Below, piece after piece: positions 25,648 through 34,106 of a stretch of 64,000 nucleotides of DNA. The position numbers and the translations under genes were made by a program. The stretch's first letter is position 1. Each line of letters begins with the position of its first letter. The notes below the pieces were generated by a model. That model was not told where the DNA came from and searched no databases. It saw only the letters and a list, made by a program, of their open reading frames with translations. This DNA is from Bacteroidales bacterium (GTDB lineage Bacteria; Bacteroidota; Bacteroidia; Bacteroidales; P3), in the NCBI GenBank assembly GCA_017550405.1, contig JAFZPH010000006.1:62001-126000 (forward strand). Reading direction: 5' to 3'.

Positions 25648-27903
25648 ATGTCGTCGCTACCCCCTATATTTGTCGATTTGGCCGTTATCCTGATAACGGC
25701 AGGAGTGATTACAGTGGTGTTCAAATGGCTGAAGCAGCCACTGGTGCTGGGATATATTGTGGCAGGGTTCTTTATCGGGCCTTACTTCCCATGGTTTCCG
25801 GCCATCACCGACGAGGGGAGCGTGCATGTGTGGAGCGACATCGGCATCGTGTTCCTGATGTTTGCCTTGGGACTGGAATTCAGCATCAAGAAGTTGAAGC
25901 GGGTGGGCTCGACAGGAGCCATCACGGCGTTGACGGAGCTTGCCATCATGTTCGTGGCGGGCAACACCGTGGGACACCTGCTGGGCATGGCGACGATGGA
26001 TTGTATCTTCCTGGGCTGTATGCTCTCCATCTCGTCCACTACCATCATCATCAAATCCTTTGACGACCTGAAGCTGAAACAGCAACGCTTCACGGGGACG
26101 GTGACCGCCGTGCTAGTGGTGGAGGACTTGGTGGCGGTGCTGCTGCTGGTGGTGCTGAGCACGCTGAGCGTGGGTAAGAGTTTCAACGGCGGCGAGCTGG
26201 CATTGAGCATGGTGAAACTAGTGTTTTTCCTGATAGTGTGGTTCACTTTCGGCATTTTCTTGGTGCCCACCTTCCTGCGGTGGATGCGCCGGTTTATGAC
26301 GGAGGAGACGCTTTGCATTGTGGCAGTGGGACTGTGTTTCGGCATGGTGGTCATGGCCGACTTTGCGGGATTCTCCACTGCATTGGGAGCCTTTGTGATG
26401 GGAGCCATCCTGAGCGAGACCATCGAGGCGGATGTCATACACCGCATCATCACCCCGCTGAAGAACCTGTTCGGCGCGGTGTTTTTTGTGTCGGTGGGTA
26501 TGCTGGTCAACCCCGAGGTGCTGGTGAAACACTGGGTTCCCATTCTGGTGATAGCCGCCGTGGTGATCATCATCAAGTCGAGCGCCGCCACACTGGGTAT
26601 CCTGTTGAGCGGCCGTCCGCTGCGCAGTGCCATGCAGGGAGGCTTCTGCTTCTGCCAGATAGGTGAGTTCAGCTTTATCATTGCCGGGCTTGGTCTCAGC
26701 TTCAAGGTCATCCACCCGTCGCTTTACCCCATCATTGTTTCGGTCTCCATCCTCACGACATTCGTCACCCCCTATATGATCAAGGCGGGACAGCCGGCCT
26801 ACGAGTGGCTGTGGCCCCGACTGCCGAACAAACTGAAACAGGCCTTGGACCGGTACAGCACCAGCGGCCGCGTGACGACCCACGAGAAGAAATTGGGCAC
26901 CTTCGTCCGCAAGCAGCTGACCTCCATCCTGTTCTACAGTGCCATACTTGCCGCATTGGGATTGCTTAGCTTCCTGGTGCTGCGGCCGTTGCTCGACGGT
27001 CTCTTTGCCGGATGGGGCATCCCCCAAGTGTGGGGACGCATTGTGGGCATGATTGTCACGCTGGTGTGCATGGCCCCGTTCCTGTGGGCGCTGGCCGTAA
27101 AGAATGTCAGCCGCGAGCGTATCCGCAAGATGCTCCACACCTACAACCACAGCCAGGTGGCAGTGATTCCCCTGCTGGCCCTGCGCTATTTTGTGGCACT
27201 CTTCATGGTGGGATGGGTCATCTCGCGCTACGTCCATCTGGCGGTGGGTCTTGTCGTGGTGGTGGCCATCGTGGTGGTGGCTGTGGTACTGTTGTCGCGC
27301 CGTGCCACCGATTTCTACAACCGTATCGAGGGACACTTTGTGACGAACTTCTATCAACGCCAAGCGCAGAACTCGTTCAAGATACCCGAATCGCTGGAGA
27401 AGAACTTCATCATGGAGCGCATGACTGTCACCCCCTATTCGCCCCTTTCCGGACTAAAGCTGATGGACTCGAACTTGAGAAAAGACTACGGGGTGAATGT
27501 CGTGACGATTGAACGTGCCGGGAAGGTGTACGACCTGCCCGACAAAGAGATGCTCATCATGCCCGGCGACCGGCTCACCTTCCTCGGCAGCGAGGAGCAA
27601 CTGTCGCGCGTGAGGAGCGCCGTAGAGGTGGAACCCGACATGCTGATCCACGACCATTCCGACAACGAGATAAACACCTACCGCCTGGAGGTGGGCACCG
27701 ACAGCAAGCTGACGGGCCTGTCCATCCTGAACTCACACCTCATGGACAACTACCAGTCGATGGTCATCGCCATCGAGCGCGGCAAAGACTATATGATCAA
27801 CCCACCCGCCGACACGGTGTTCCACTTGGGCGACGTGGTGTGGATGGTGTCGCCCCTCGAGCTGAAGATTAACGACCTCCGCGTCGAGAGTATTCCCTCG
27901 TGA
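25648..27903 (+). CDS. CPA2-type cation:proton antiporter with two TrkA-C domains
   Basis: About 751 residues. I start at MSSLPPIFVDLAVILITAG, which has AAGAAGG just upstream; an in-frame Met lies ten codons earlier (25618). The first 420 residues hold the Na/H exchanger fold, with KQPLVLGYIVAGFFIGPYFPW, LLGMALGLEFS-like FALGLEFSIKKLKRVG and CMLSISSTTIIIKSF. A further membrane block of four helices spans about 510-620. The C-terminus has two TrkA-C-like domains (SGLKLMDSNLRKDYGVNVVTIER and TGLSILNSHLMDNYQSMVIAIER), but no NAD-binding RCK-N domain is visible. This is a KefB/KefC-like K+ or Na+/H+ antiporter in the inner membrane. Confidence 0.88.
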   Translation: MSSLPPIFVDLAVILITAGVITVVFKWLKQPLVLGYIVAGFFIGPYFPWFPAITDEGSVHVWSDIGIVFLMFALGLEFSIKKLKRVGSTGAITALTELAIMFVAGNTVGHLLGMATMDCIFLGCMLSISSTTIIIKSFDDLKLKQQRFTGTVTAVLVVEDLVAVLLLVVLSTLSVGKSFNGGELALSMVKLVFFLIVWFTFGIFLVPTFLRWMRRFMTEETLCIVAVGLCFGMVVMADFAGFSTALGAFVMGAILSETIEADVIHRIITPLKNLFGAVFFVSVGMLVNPEVLVKHWVPILVIAAVVIIIKSSAATLGILLSGRPLRSAMQGGFCFCQIGEFSFIIAGLGLSFKVIHPSLYPIIVSVSILTTFVTPYMIKAGQPAYEWLWPRLPNKLKQALDRYSTSGRVTTHEKKLGTFVRKQLTSILFYSAILAALGLLSFLVLRPLLDGLFAGWGIPQVWGRIVGMIVTLVCMAPFLWALAVKNVSRERIRKMLHTYNHSQVAVIPLLALRYFVALFMVGWVISRYVHLAVGLVVVVAIVVVAVVLLSRRATDFYNRIEGHFVTNFYQRQAQNSFKIPESLEKNFIMERMTVTPYSPLSGLKLMDSNLRKDYGVNVVTIERAGKVYDLPDKEMLIMPGDRLTFLGSEEQLSRVRSAVEVEPDMLIHDHSDNEINTYRLEVGTDSKLTGLSILNSHLMDNYQSMVIAIERGKDYMINPPADTVFHLGDVVWMVSPLELKINDLRVESIPS

Positions 27904-27945
27904 CACCTCACCGACAATCACACGAATAAAATACAACACAGATAC

Positions 27946-29580
27946 ATGAAGAAAAGACTGTCACTGCTACTGTTCATCGGTCTGGCCTTTGGTGCCACGG
28001 CCCAGAACGACAAAGGGTTCGAGATTTCGAAGAATCTGGAGATTTTTGCCAATGTATACAAGAACCTGCACACCAACTACGTCGACGATGTGGATCCGGG
28101 CAAGACCATGAAGGTGGCCATCGATGCCATGCTTGCCTCCATGGACCCCTACACCAACTACTATGCCGAGAGCGACATGGAGGACGTGAAGATGCAGGTG
28201 CTGGGGCAGTATGGCGGCATCGGGTCGCTCATCCATCAGGAGGGCACCAACATCTATGTCGCCGAACCCTATGAGGGACTGCCCGCCGACAAGGCAGGAC
28301 TGAAGATAGGCGACCGCATCCTTGCCGTCAACGGCGAGAGCACCGAAGGCAAGAACAACGCTGAAGTGAGTTCCGCCATGCGTGGACAGGCAGGCACCAA
28401 GGTCGTCCTCCGTCTCGAGCGCGAGGGGAAAACCTTTGACGTCACCATCACCCGTGCCGAAATCCGCCTGCCCAACGTCTCCTACAGCGGGGTGGTCAAC
28501 GGCAACATCGGATACATCCGCCTGGACGAGTTCACCCAAAATGCCGCCAAGAACGTGCGTGAGGCCTTCAAACGGCTGAAACGCGACAACCCCGGTCTCA
28601 AAGGGGTCATCCTCGACCTCCGCGGCAACGGCGGCGGACTGATGGGCGAGGCCGTGGACATTGTCAACATCTGGGTGCCACAGAACGAGCTGGTTGTGGA
28701 GACCAAAGGGAAAGTGGCCGCCAAGAACATCAAGTCGCGCACACGCATGCCCGCCGAGGATGTCGACATCCCTGTGGCTGTGCTCATCAATGGTCAGAGC
28801 GCTTCGGCCAGCGAGATTGTCAGCGGAAGCCTGCAAGACCTCGACCGCGCCGTGGTCATCGGCGAGCGTTCATACGGCAAAGGCCTTGTGCAGAACATTC
28901 TCCCCATGCCCTACAACAGCCAGATGAAAGTCACCGTCTCCAAATACTTCATCCCCTCGGGCCGCTGCATCCAGGCCATTGACTACAAGCATCGCGACGA
29001 GAACGGACGCGCCATCAAGGTGCCCGACTCCCTCAAAACAGCCTTCTCCACCCGCCATGGACGCACCGTGTACGACGGTTTCGGCATTGAACCCGACATC
29101 GAAGTGGAGCACCCCACCTCTTCGCTCCTCTCCGTGGCACTGTACAACCGATTCCACTTCTTCAACTACGCACTCAAGTTCCACCGCGAACACGACACCA
29201 TCCCCTCGCCCAAAGACTTCGTTATTACCGAAGAGATCTATCAGGACTTTGTCAATTACCTGTCCGACAAGACCTACGACTACACCACCTACACTGAGAA
29301 CATTATCTCCGACCTCCGCAAAGTGGCCGAAGAGGAAGACTACATGGACAACCTGAAGCAACAGATAGAGCAACTGGAGAAGACCTACAAGGAGGCCAAA
29401 AAGGATGACCTGATGCGCCACCGCGACGAGATAAGCCAGCTGCTCAAAGACGCTATTCTGGTTCACTACTATTACCGTAAAGGCTGTATCGAGGGCGCAC
29501 TGAGCGACGACCCCGACGTGAAGAAAGCCGTTGAGATTCTCTCCTCTACAGCCGAATACGACCGCATCCTGAACAAATAA
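27946..29580 (+). CDS. S41 family C-terminal processing protease
   Basis: A protein of 544 residues with signal peptide MKKRLSLLLFIGLAFGATAQ. A PDZ domain spans about residues 85-165 (VAEPYEGLPADKAGLKIGDRILAVNGEST). The S41 protease domain shows VILDLRGNGGGLMGEAVDI, the catalytic Ser in INGQSASASEIVSG and the catalytic Lys in RSYGKGLVQ. It acts in the periplasm, trimming or degrading proteins from the C-terminus like CtpA/Prc. The C-terminal 130 residues are helical and charged, as in other Bacteroidota members. It starts 42 bases after the antiporter. Confidence 0.93.
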   Translation: MKKRLSLLLFIGLAFGATAQNDKGFEISKNLEIFANVYKNLHTNYVDDVDPGKTMKVAIDAMLASMDPYTNYYAESDMEDVKMQVLGQYGGIGSLIHQEGTNIYVAEPYEGLPADKAGLKIGDRILAVNGESTEGKNNAEVSSAMRGQAGTKVVLRLEREGKTFDVTITRAEIRLPNVSYSGVVNGNIGYIRLDEFTQNAAKNVREAFKRLKRDNPGLKGVILDLRGNGGGLMGEAVDIVNIWVPQNELVVETKGKVAAKNIKSRTRMPAEDVDIPVAVLINGQSASASEIVSGSLQDLDRAVVIGERSYGKGLVQNILPMPYNSQMKVTVSKYFIPSGRCIQAIDYKHRDENGRAIKVPDSLKTAFSTRHGRTVYDGFGIEPDIEVEHPTSSLLSVALYNRFHFFNYALKFHREHDTIPSPKDFVITEEIYQDFVNYLSDKTYDYTTYTENIISDLRKVAEEEDYMDNLKQQIEQLEKTYKEAKKDDLMRHRDEISQLLKDAILVHYYYRKGCIEGALSDDPDVKKAVEILSSTAEYDRILNK

Positions 29581-29648
29581 TCTAACAAAAGTCCCCCGCT
29601 ATCCGCGCTACAGTTCATAGAACGCTCTACATCACCCTGCTCATTGGG

Positions 29649-31145
29649 TTGGTAGTCAGCATGACCACCTCGGTCTTTGCCACCAATCTCCTGTGGGTGT
29701 TGCTGCTGGCCAACTGGGTCGTAGAATGGAACTGGAAAGAGAAATTCAGCCAATTCCGCCACAACCACCTGCTGCAAGCTTTCCTCATCATGGCAGCTGT
29801 CCACATCGTGTGGCTTCTCGGTACCCACAACCTCTCCTACGGACTCTTCGACCTGCAGAAGAAGCTCCCCCTGCTATTCATACCCTTGGTGGTGCTCACC
29901 ACCAAACCCCTGCAACGCAAAGAGCTGCTCCCTGTGGCTGCGGCCTACTGCCTTACGGTGATTACGGTCTCCTTTGTCGCACTGGGACGCTACCTCACTA
30001 TTCCAGACCTGCCCTACCGCAACCTTGTGCCGCACATCTCCCACATCCGATTCAGCCTTAACGTCTGTCTGGTCGTATTCATCATCCTCTACGCCATGTT
30101 CCGGCACCGCCGCCCGTGGCTCTATGCTGTCGGCATTGCAGTCATCCTGTGGTTCCTATTCTTCCTCATGCTCATCCATTCCTACACCGCCTACATCATC
30201 TTGGTCGTCACATCCGTGGTGCTCCTCATCGCCTACGGACGGCGGATGCCGCGCCGTCTGCGCCGCACCGCCACTGCCGCCCTGGCCGCCATTCTCCTGT
30301 CGGCAGGAGCCCTCTCCGCCTACTACCTTCACGACTACTACCGTCTCCGTCCCCTCTCCACCGGTCCGCTGCCTGCAGCCACCGTCAACGGGAACCCCTA
30401 CCTCCACCGTCACGACGGCCTTATCGAGAACGGCAATTACGTCCACCTGTACGTCTGCGAAAAAGAGATGCGCCAACAGTGGAGCAAGGTCAGCACCTAT
30501 CCCTTCGACTCTGTCACCCCCACAGGCTACACCGTCTACCCTGCCCTACTGCGCTACCTCGGCGCCATGGGGTATACCAAGGACAGCCTGGGCATGACCC
30601 ACCTGCAGCCTGCCGACATTCAAGCCATCGAGAAAGGCATCGCCAACCCCGTCTACCTCCATCCCGGCCCCCGGAAACTCTTATACGTCCTCTTCTACGA
30701 GTTCGAGAACTTCCGCTGCTACCGCAGTGTGAGCAATTTCTCCGTCCTCCAGCGGCTGGAGCTGTGGCGCAATGCCTGGCAGGTCTTCCTGCGCCATCCC
30801 CTCTTCGGAGTGGGCACCGGCGATGTGGCCGACCAATGCCGCCTGCAGATGGAAGCCACCCACTCCCCATTGGCCGACAGCGGCATGCACACCCACTGCC
30901 AGTACCTCAACTTCCTCCTAGCCTTCGGCCTCGTGGGCTTCCTCCTCATCCTGCTGCCCTTCGTCCGCGCCATCCGTCTGGAACGACTCTTCCGCAGTGC
31001 CCTCTTCACCGCACTGCTCTGCATAGTCCTCATCTCCTTCATCTCCGAGGACACCCTCGAGACCCTTGCCGGCATCACCTTCTGCGCCCTCGGTCTCACC
31101 ATCCTTAAACCCTGCAACAATCCATGTACCAATACCATACCTTAG
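29649..31145 (+). CDS. O-antigen-ligase-like membrane protein, start codon uncertain
   Basis: At least 498 residues with about ten hydrophobic helices and a large non-membrane loop. The loop holds HNGLIENGNYVHLYVCEKEMRQQW-like sequence at about residues 255-275 and FRCYRSVSNFSVLQRLELWRNAWQVFLRHPLFGVGTGDVADQC around 355-398. That last region (RLELWxxAwxxFxxHPLfGvGtGd) is the Wzy_C/O-antigen ligase signature, so it may join or polymerise surface glycan units. The reading frame stays open to 29586 and the hydrophobic stretch HRTLYITLLIGLVVS lies before the first usable codon (TTG 29649), with no ATG. The true start is therefore unclear. Its 3' end overlaps the M16 gene by 22 bases. Confidence 0.78.
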   Translation: MVVSMTTSVFATNLLWVLLLANWVVEWNWKEKFSQFRHNHLLQAFLIMAAVHIVWLLGTHNLSYGLFDLQKKLPLLFIPLVVLTTKPLQRKELLPVAAAYCLTVITVSFVALGRYLTIPDLPYRNLVPHISHIRFSLNVCLVVFIILYAMFRHRRPWLYAVGIAVILWFLFFLMLIHSYTAYIILVVTSVVLLIAYGRRMPRRLRRTATAALAAILLSAGALSAYYLHDYYRLRPLSTGPLPAATVNGNPYLHRHDGLIENGNYVHLYVCEKEMRQQWSKVSTYPFDSVTPTGYTVYPALLRYLGAMGYTKDSLGMTHLQPADIQAIEKGIANPVYLHPGPRKLLYVLFYEFENFRCYRSVSNFSVLQRLELWRNAWQVFLRHPLFGVGTGDVADQCRLQMEATHSPLADSGMHTHCQYLNFLLAFGLVGFLLILLPFVRAIRLERLFRSALFTALLCIVLISFISEDTLETLAGITFCALGLTILKPCNNPCTNTIP

Positions 31146-32365
31146 ACAACGGCATCCGCATCGTCTTCCGCCAAACCGACTCCATCGTCACCCACGCCGG
31201 TGTATACATCGGTGTCGGCTCGCGCCATGAGCTGGGCTCGGAGGAAGGCATTGCCCACTTCATCGAACACTCCATCTTCAAAGGCACCGAACGCCGCCGC
31301 TCCTGGCATATCCGCAACCGCATCGACGGCGTAGGGGGAGAACTCGACGCCTTCACCACCAAGGAGGAGACCTGCGTCTACGCCTCCGCCCTCTCCCAGC
31401 ACCTAGACCGCAGCCTCGAGCTCTTTGCCGACATCCTCTTCCATTCCACCTTCCCTGCCCGCGAGATTGAGAAAGAGAAAGACGTCGTCGTCGAAGAAAT
31501 CAACCTCTACCGCGACAGTCCCGCCGAACTCATCTTCGACGACTTCGAAGAGCGCTACTTCGGCTCCCATCCCCTTGCCCACAACATCCTAGGCAGCAAA
31601 CGGAATGTCCGCCACTTCACCCCCGAGCAACTCAAAGCCTTCATGGCCTCCCACTACACGCCCGACCGCATGGTCGTCAGCGTTGTGGGCAATGTCGAGT
31701 TCAAAAAACTGATACACCTCTGCCAAAAACACTTCGAAAGCCAAGGAAATGCCGAACAGGTGAATGTCGAATCTCAACCCTCAACTCTCAATTCTCAACT
31801 CTCAAGTCTCAATTCTCAATTCAACCACACCATCCACAAGCACACCCACCAGGTACACATGCTCGTCGGTGGTGCCGCCCCCACACTCTACGACGGCGAC
31901 AAAACCGCCTTCACCCTCCTCAACAACATCATCGGAGGTCCCGCCATGAACTCACGCCTCAACGTCGCCGTACGCGAACGCGAAGGCTTCTGCTACTCCA
32001 TCGAGTCGCAATACGTCCCCTTCACCGATGCCGGACTCTTCTACATCTATGCCGGTGTCGACAGCAATGCCGCCGACCGCAGCACCGAGCTTATCCTAGA
32101 CGAGCTGCGCCGCCTGCGCGACATCCCTCTCACCTCCCGGCAACTACGTGCCGCACAGGAGCAACTCATCGGACAGATGGCCATCAACAACGACTCCGGC
32201 CTCAACGAGATGCAGAGCATCGGCAAGGCCTGTCTCAACTTTGAACATGTCGACACCCTCGACGAAATGAACCGCGACATCCTCGCCCTCACTCCCGCCG
32301 ACCTCCAAGAGGCCGCCCGGCACTACCTCCATCCCGACAACCTCAGCTTCCTTTATTACGTGTAA
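31124..32365 (+). CDS. M16 family zinc peptidase, with repeat-derived insertion
   Basis: A 413-residue protein without a signal peptide. The inverted zinc motif HFIEH (about 46-50), with a downstream Glu in EKDVVVEEINLYRDSPAE, is that of the M16 (insulinase/processing peptidase) family. Two homologous halves are visible; the second begins near 240 (HQVHMLVGGAAPTL) and contains the NVAVREREGFCYSIESQY signature. At the hinge between halves, residues about 217-233, sits a repeat-derived insert rich in Ser, Asn, Gln and Leu (PSTLNSQLSSLNSQF). The gene starts inside the end of the ligase-like gene, so translation is probably coupled. Confidence 0.9.
   Translation: MYQYHTLDNGIRIVFRQTDSIVTHAGVYIGVGSRHELGSEEGIAHFIEHSIFKGTERRRSWHIRNRIDGVGGELDAFTTKEETCVYASALSQHLDRSLELFADILFHSTFPAREIEKEKDVVVEEINLYRDSPAELIFDDFEERYFGSHPLAHNILGSKRNVRHFTPEQLKAFMASHYTPDRMVVSVVGNVEFKKLIHLCQKHFESQGNAEQVNVESQPSTLNSQLSSLNSQFNHTIHKHTHQVHMLVGGAAPTLYDGDKTAFTLLNNIIGGPAMNSRLNVAVREREGFCYSIESQYVPFTDAGLFYIYAGVDSNAADRSTELILDELRRLRDIPLTSRQLRAAQEQLIGQMAINNDSGLNEMQSIGKACLNFEHVDTLDEMNRDILALTPADLQEAARHYLHPDNLSFLYYV
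31771..31823 (+). repeat. CTCAATTCTCAA-type repeat inside the M16 peptidase gene
   Basis: Six or seven imperfect copies of a 7-9 base unit (CTCAA.., TCTCAATT) follow one another without breaking the frame. A similar repeat in the opposite orientation occurs in the LysM protein gene at 44326-44356. Confidence 0.8.
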
Positions 32366-32401
32366 CTGTTTGATTTCGTTATTTCGTTAAAGTATATTAT
32401 T

Positions 32402-32467
32402 TCTCCACGTATCACGCGTATCACAAGTATAGCTATTTTTAAGTGTAATACGCGAGATCCGTGGAGA
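32402..32467. repeat. Large inverted repeat between converging genes
   Basis: Arms at 32402-32425 and 32444-32467 are 24 bases long and match at 21 positions, with an 18-base AT-rich loop. The arms carry TCTCCACG and CGCGTAT blocks resembling the ATCCGTG-type repeats dispersed in many genomes. It lies between the M16 gene and the fucosidase gene and could act as a two-way transcript end. Confidence 0.85.
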
Positions 32468-32477
32468 TTGTAATTCG

Positions 32478-32513
32478 ACTAACGCATTAACACGTTAACA
32501 CGTTAACACATTC
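32478..32513. repeat. AACACGTTAACA-type repeat copy
   Basis: Tandem ACGCATTAACACGTTAACACGTT-like units end directly at the fucosidase stop codon. Same family as the repeats in queG and at 33925-33985 and 40926-41036. Confidence 0.7.
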
Positions 32514-33902
32514 CTAAAAGATCTCCACCACGATGGCGTGGCTCTGTGGTGTGGAGGTGGTAATGTCGATGCGGGTGCCGCCGTCGGTGGGTGTACACTT
32601 CACCTTGCACCCTTTGACGGGGGCCATAAGGCGGGCTTTCTTTACCTTGAAGGGCACCGTGAAACTGGACTGGGATGCAGGCTCGTCAATCAAAGTGATG
32701 GCGTAGCGGTGCTTGCCGTCCTTGCTTTGGGTGAAGCGGACTTTGCCGAAGCAATAGGGATAGAGCGGACGGGTGGCGTAGATAGCCTTGCCGTTGGCGT
32801 TCATCCAGGCGCCTATCTGCTCCATACGTTCGAGAGCCTCGGGGGGCAGGTTGCCCTGGGCGTCGGGACCCACGTTCAGAAGGAGGTTGCCGCCTTTGGC
32901 CACGATGTCGGCCAGCATGTGGATGAGCTGGGTGGTGCTCTTGTAGTGGTCACCGGGGACGTACGACCAGCTGTCGCCCATGGTCATGCAGGTCTCCCAC
33001 GGGTAGGGCAGCAGGGTGTCCGGCACCTGCTTCTCGGGGGTGCGGTAATTCTCGTAGCGGCCGCCCACGGAGCGGTCGACAATAATGAGGTCGGGGTTGC
33101 CGTCGCGGGCGATGGCGGCGAGGGCATCCATGTCGATGTCCTGCACACGGCGGTAGCAGCCCAGCCAGGGCTCCGTCTCCTCGTTGATGCTCCACTCCGG
33201 ACGCACCCAACCGCCGTCGAGCCACAGGATGTCGATGTCGCCGTAGTTGTGCGTAAGCTCGCGCACCTGGTTGTGGGTAAACCGCTTGAAGTTCTCCCAG
33301 CGGTCGCGGTGAGCGTCGATGTCGTAGTTCACATTACGGTCAGGCGTGGCCCATTCGGGGGCCCAGTAGTCCTTGTGGTGCCAGTCCGGCTTAGAGAAGT
33401 AGAGACCGGTCCACATCCCCTGTGCGCGGAAAGCGTTGACTATGTCCAGCGTGATGTCCGGCTGCGGATTGCGGCTGTAGGGGCAGTCCACCCCTGCAAC
33501 GCTGTAGTTGGTCTCCGCGCTGCGGAACATGCAGAAACCGTCGTGATGCTTCGTGGTGAAGACTACATACCTCATTCCTGCGTTCTTCGCGGCCTCGGCC
33601 ATAGCGGCGGGGTTGAACCGAGAGGGGTTAAACGTCTTGTTCAGCTCCTGGTAACGCTGTTTGTACTCGATGTAAGGCATGCCCTTGCGGTCAATCCACG
33701 GCTCGTTGCAGATGCTCCACGACTCCACCACGCCCCATTGGGCGTAGATGCCCCAGTGCATCATAAAGCCGAATTTAAGGTCCTGCCATTGGTCAATGCG
33801 GTCGAGGATGACGGGATCCGTCTCAGGGTCGCGGGCGGTCTGGGCTGCAGCAACACCGCAGAGCAAGCAAAAGGATGCTACAATCAGAAAATATCTCTTC
33901 AT
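32514..33902 (-). CDS. GH29 alpha-L-fucosidase
   Basis: A protein of about 462 residues. It starts MKRYFLIVASFCLLCGVAAAQ, a signal peptide, so the protein is periplasmic or secreted; the upstream in-frame extension passes through repeats and the promoter and is rejected. GH29 hallmarks include LKFGFMMHWGIYAQWGVVESW, RYVVFTTKHHDGFCMF, TGLYFSKPDWHH, and the nucleophile Asp in DIDILWLDGGW. NLLLNVGPDAQGNLPPEALERMEQIG follows. It removes alpha-linked L-fucose from glycans such as mucin or plant xyloglucan. The promoter lies at 34001-34008, and the leader of about 90 bases contains a tandem repeat. Confidence 0.93.
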   Translation of the reverse strand: MKRYFLIVASFCLLCGVAAAQTARDPETDPVILDRIDQWQDLKFGFMMHWGIYAQWGVVESWSICNEPWIDRKGMPYIEYKQRYQELNKTFNPSRFNPAAMAEAAKNAGMRYVVFTTKHHDGFCMFRSAETNYSVAGVDCPYSRNPQPDITLDIVNAFRAQGMWTGLYFSKPDWHHKDYWAPEWATPDRNVNYDIDAHRDRWENFKRFTHNQVRELTHNYGDIDILWLDGGWVRPEWSINEETEPWLGCYRRVQDIDMDALAAIARDGNPDLIIVDRSVGGRYENYRTPEKQVPDTLLPYPWETCMTMGDSWSYVPGDHYKSTTQLIHMLADIVAKGGNLLLNVGPDAQGNLPPEALERMEQIGAWMNANGKAIYATRPLYPYCFGKVRFTQSKDGKHRYAITLIDEPASQSSFTVPFKVKKARLMAPVKGCKVKCTPTDGGTRIDITTSTPQSHAIVVEIF

Positions 33903-33924
33903 AATATTAATGTTTAATAATCGC

Positions 33925-33985
33925 GTGAATGTGTTAACGTGTAAATCGATTAACGAATTAACACGTTTACGAATTAACGTATTCA
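33925..33985 (-). repeat. Repeat block in the 5' leader of the fucosidase gene
   Basis: Several copies of TTAACGAATTAACACG-like units lie between the promoter (34001-34008) and the start codon (33902), so they would be transcribed as the leader. Confidence 0.75.
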
Positions 33986-34000
33986 AAAACTCTCCGGCTG

Positions 34001-34008
34001 CAAAGGTA
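34001..34008 (-). promoter_or_regulatory. -7 box of fucosidase gene
   Basis: TACCTTTG followed by CAG on the minus strand fits TAnnTTTG. Confidence 0.6.
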
Positions 34009-34033
34009 CGATTTTTTTTCGACACGACGGGAA

Positions 34034-34053
34034 AATACCTAATTTTAGGTATT
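34034..34053. promoter_or_regulatory. Candidate operator palindrome between divergent promoters
   Basis: AATACCT and AGGTATT (7-bp arms, 6-base AT spacer) form a 20-bp dyad. It lies about 25 bases from the fucosidase -7 box and 21 bases from the porin operon -7 box, so one dimeric regulator could act on both directions. The regulator is unknown. Confidence 0.5.
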
Positions 34054-34074
34054 CCCCCGATGGCGGAAAAGCAA

Positions 34075-34082
34075 TACCTTTG
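34075..34082 (+). promoter_or_regulatory. -7 box of porin-imelysin operon
   Basis: TACCTTTG followed by C on the plus strand, 25 bases before the porin ATG at 34107. Confidence 0.6.
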
Positions 34083-34106
34083 CTGGAGAAAAAACAACGG
34101 CAAACA

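Noticed and set aside
32538..33917. 459-codon frame opposite the GH29 fucosidase
   Set aside because: The opposite strand encodes a full fucosidase with catalytic motifs; this frame has none.
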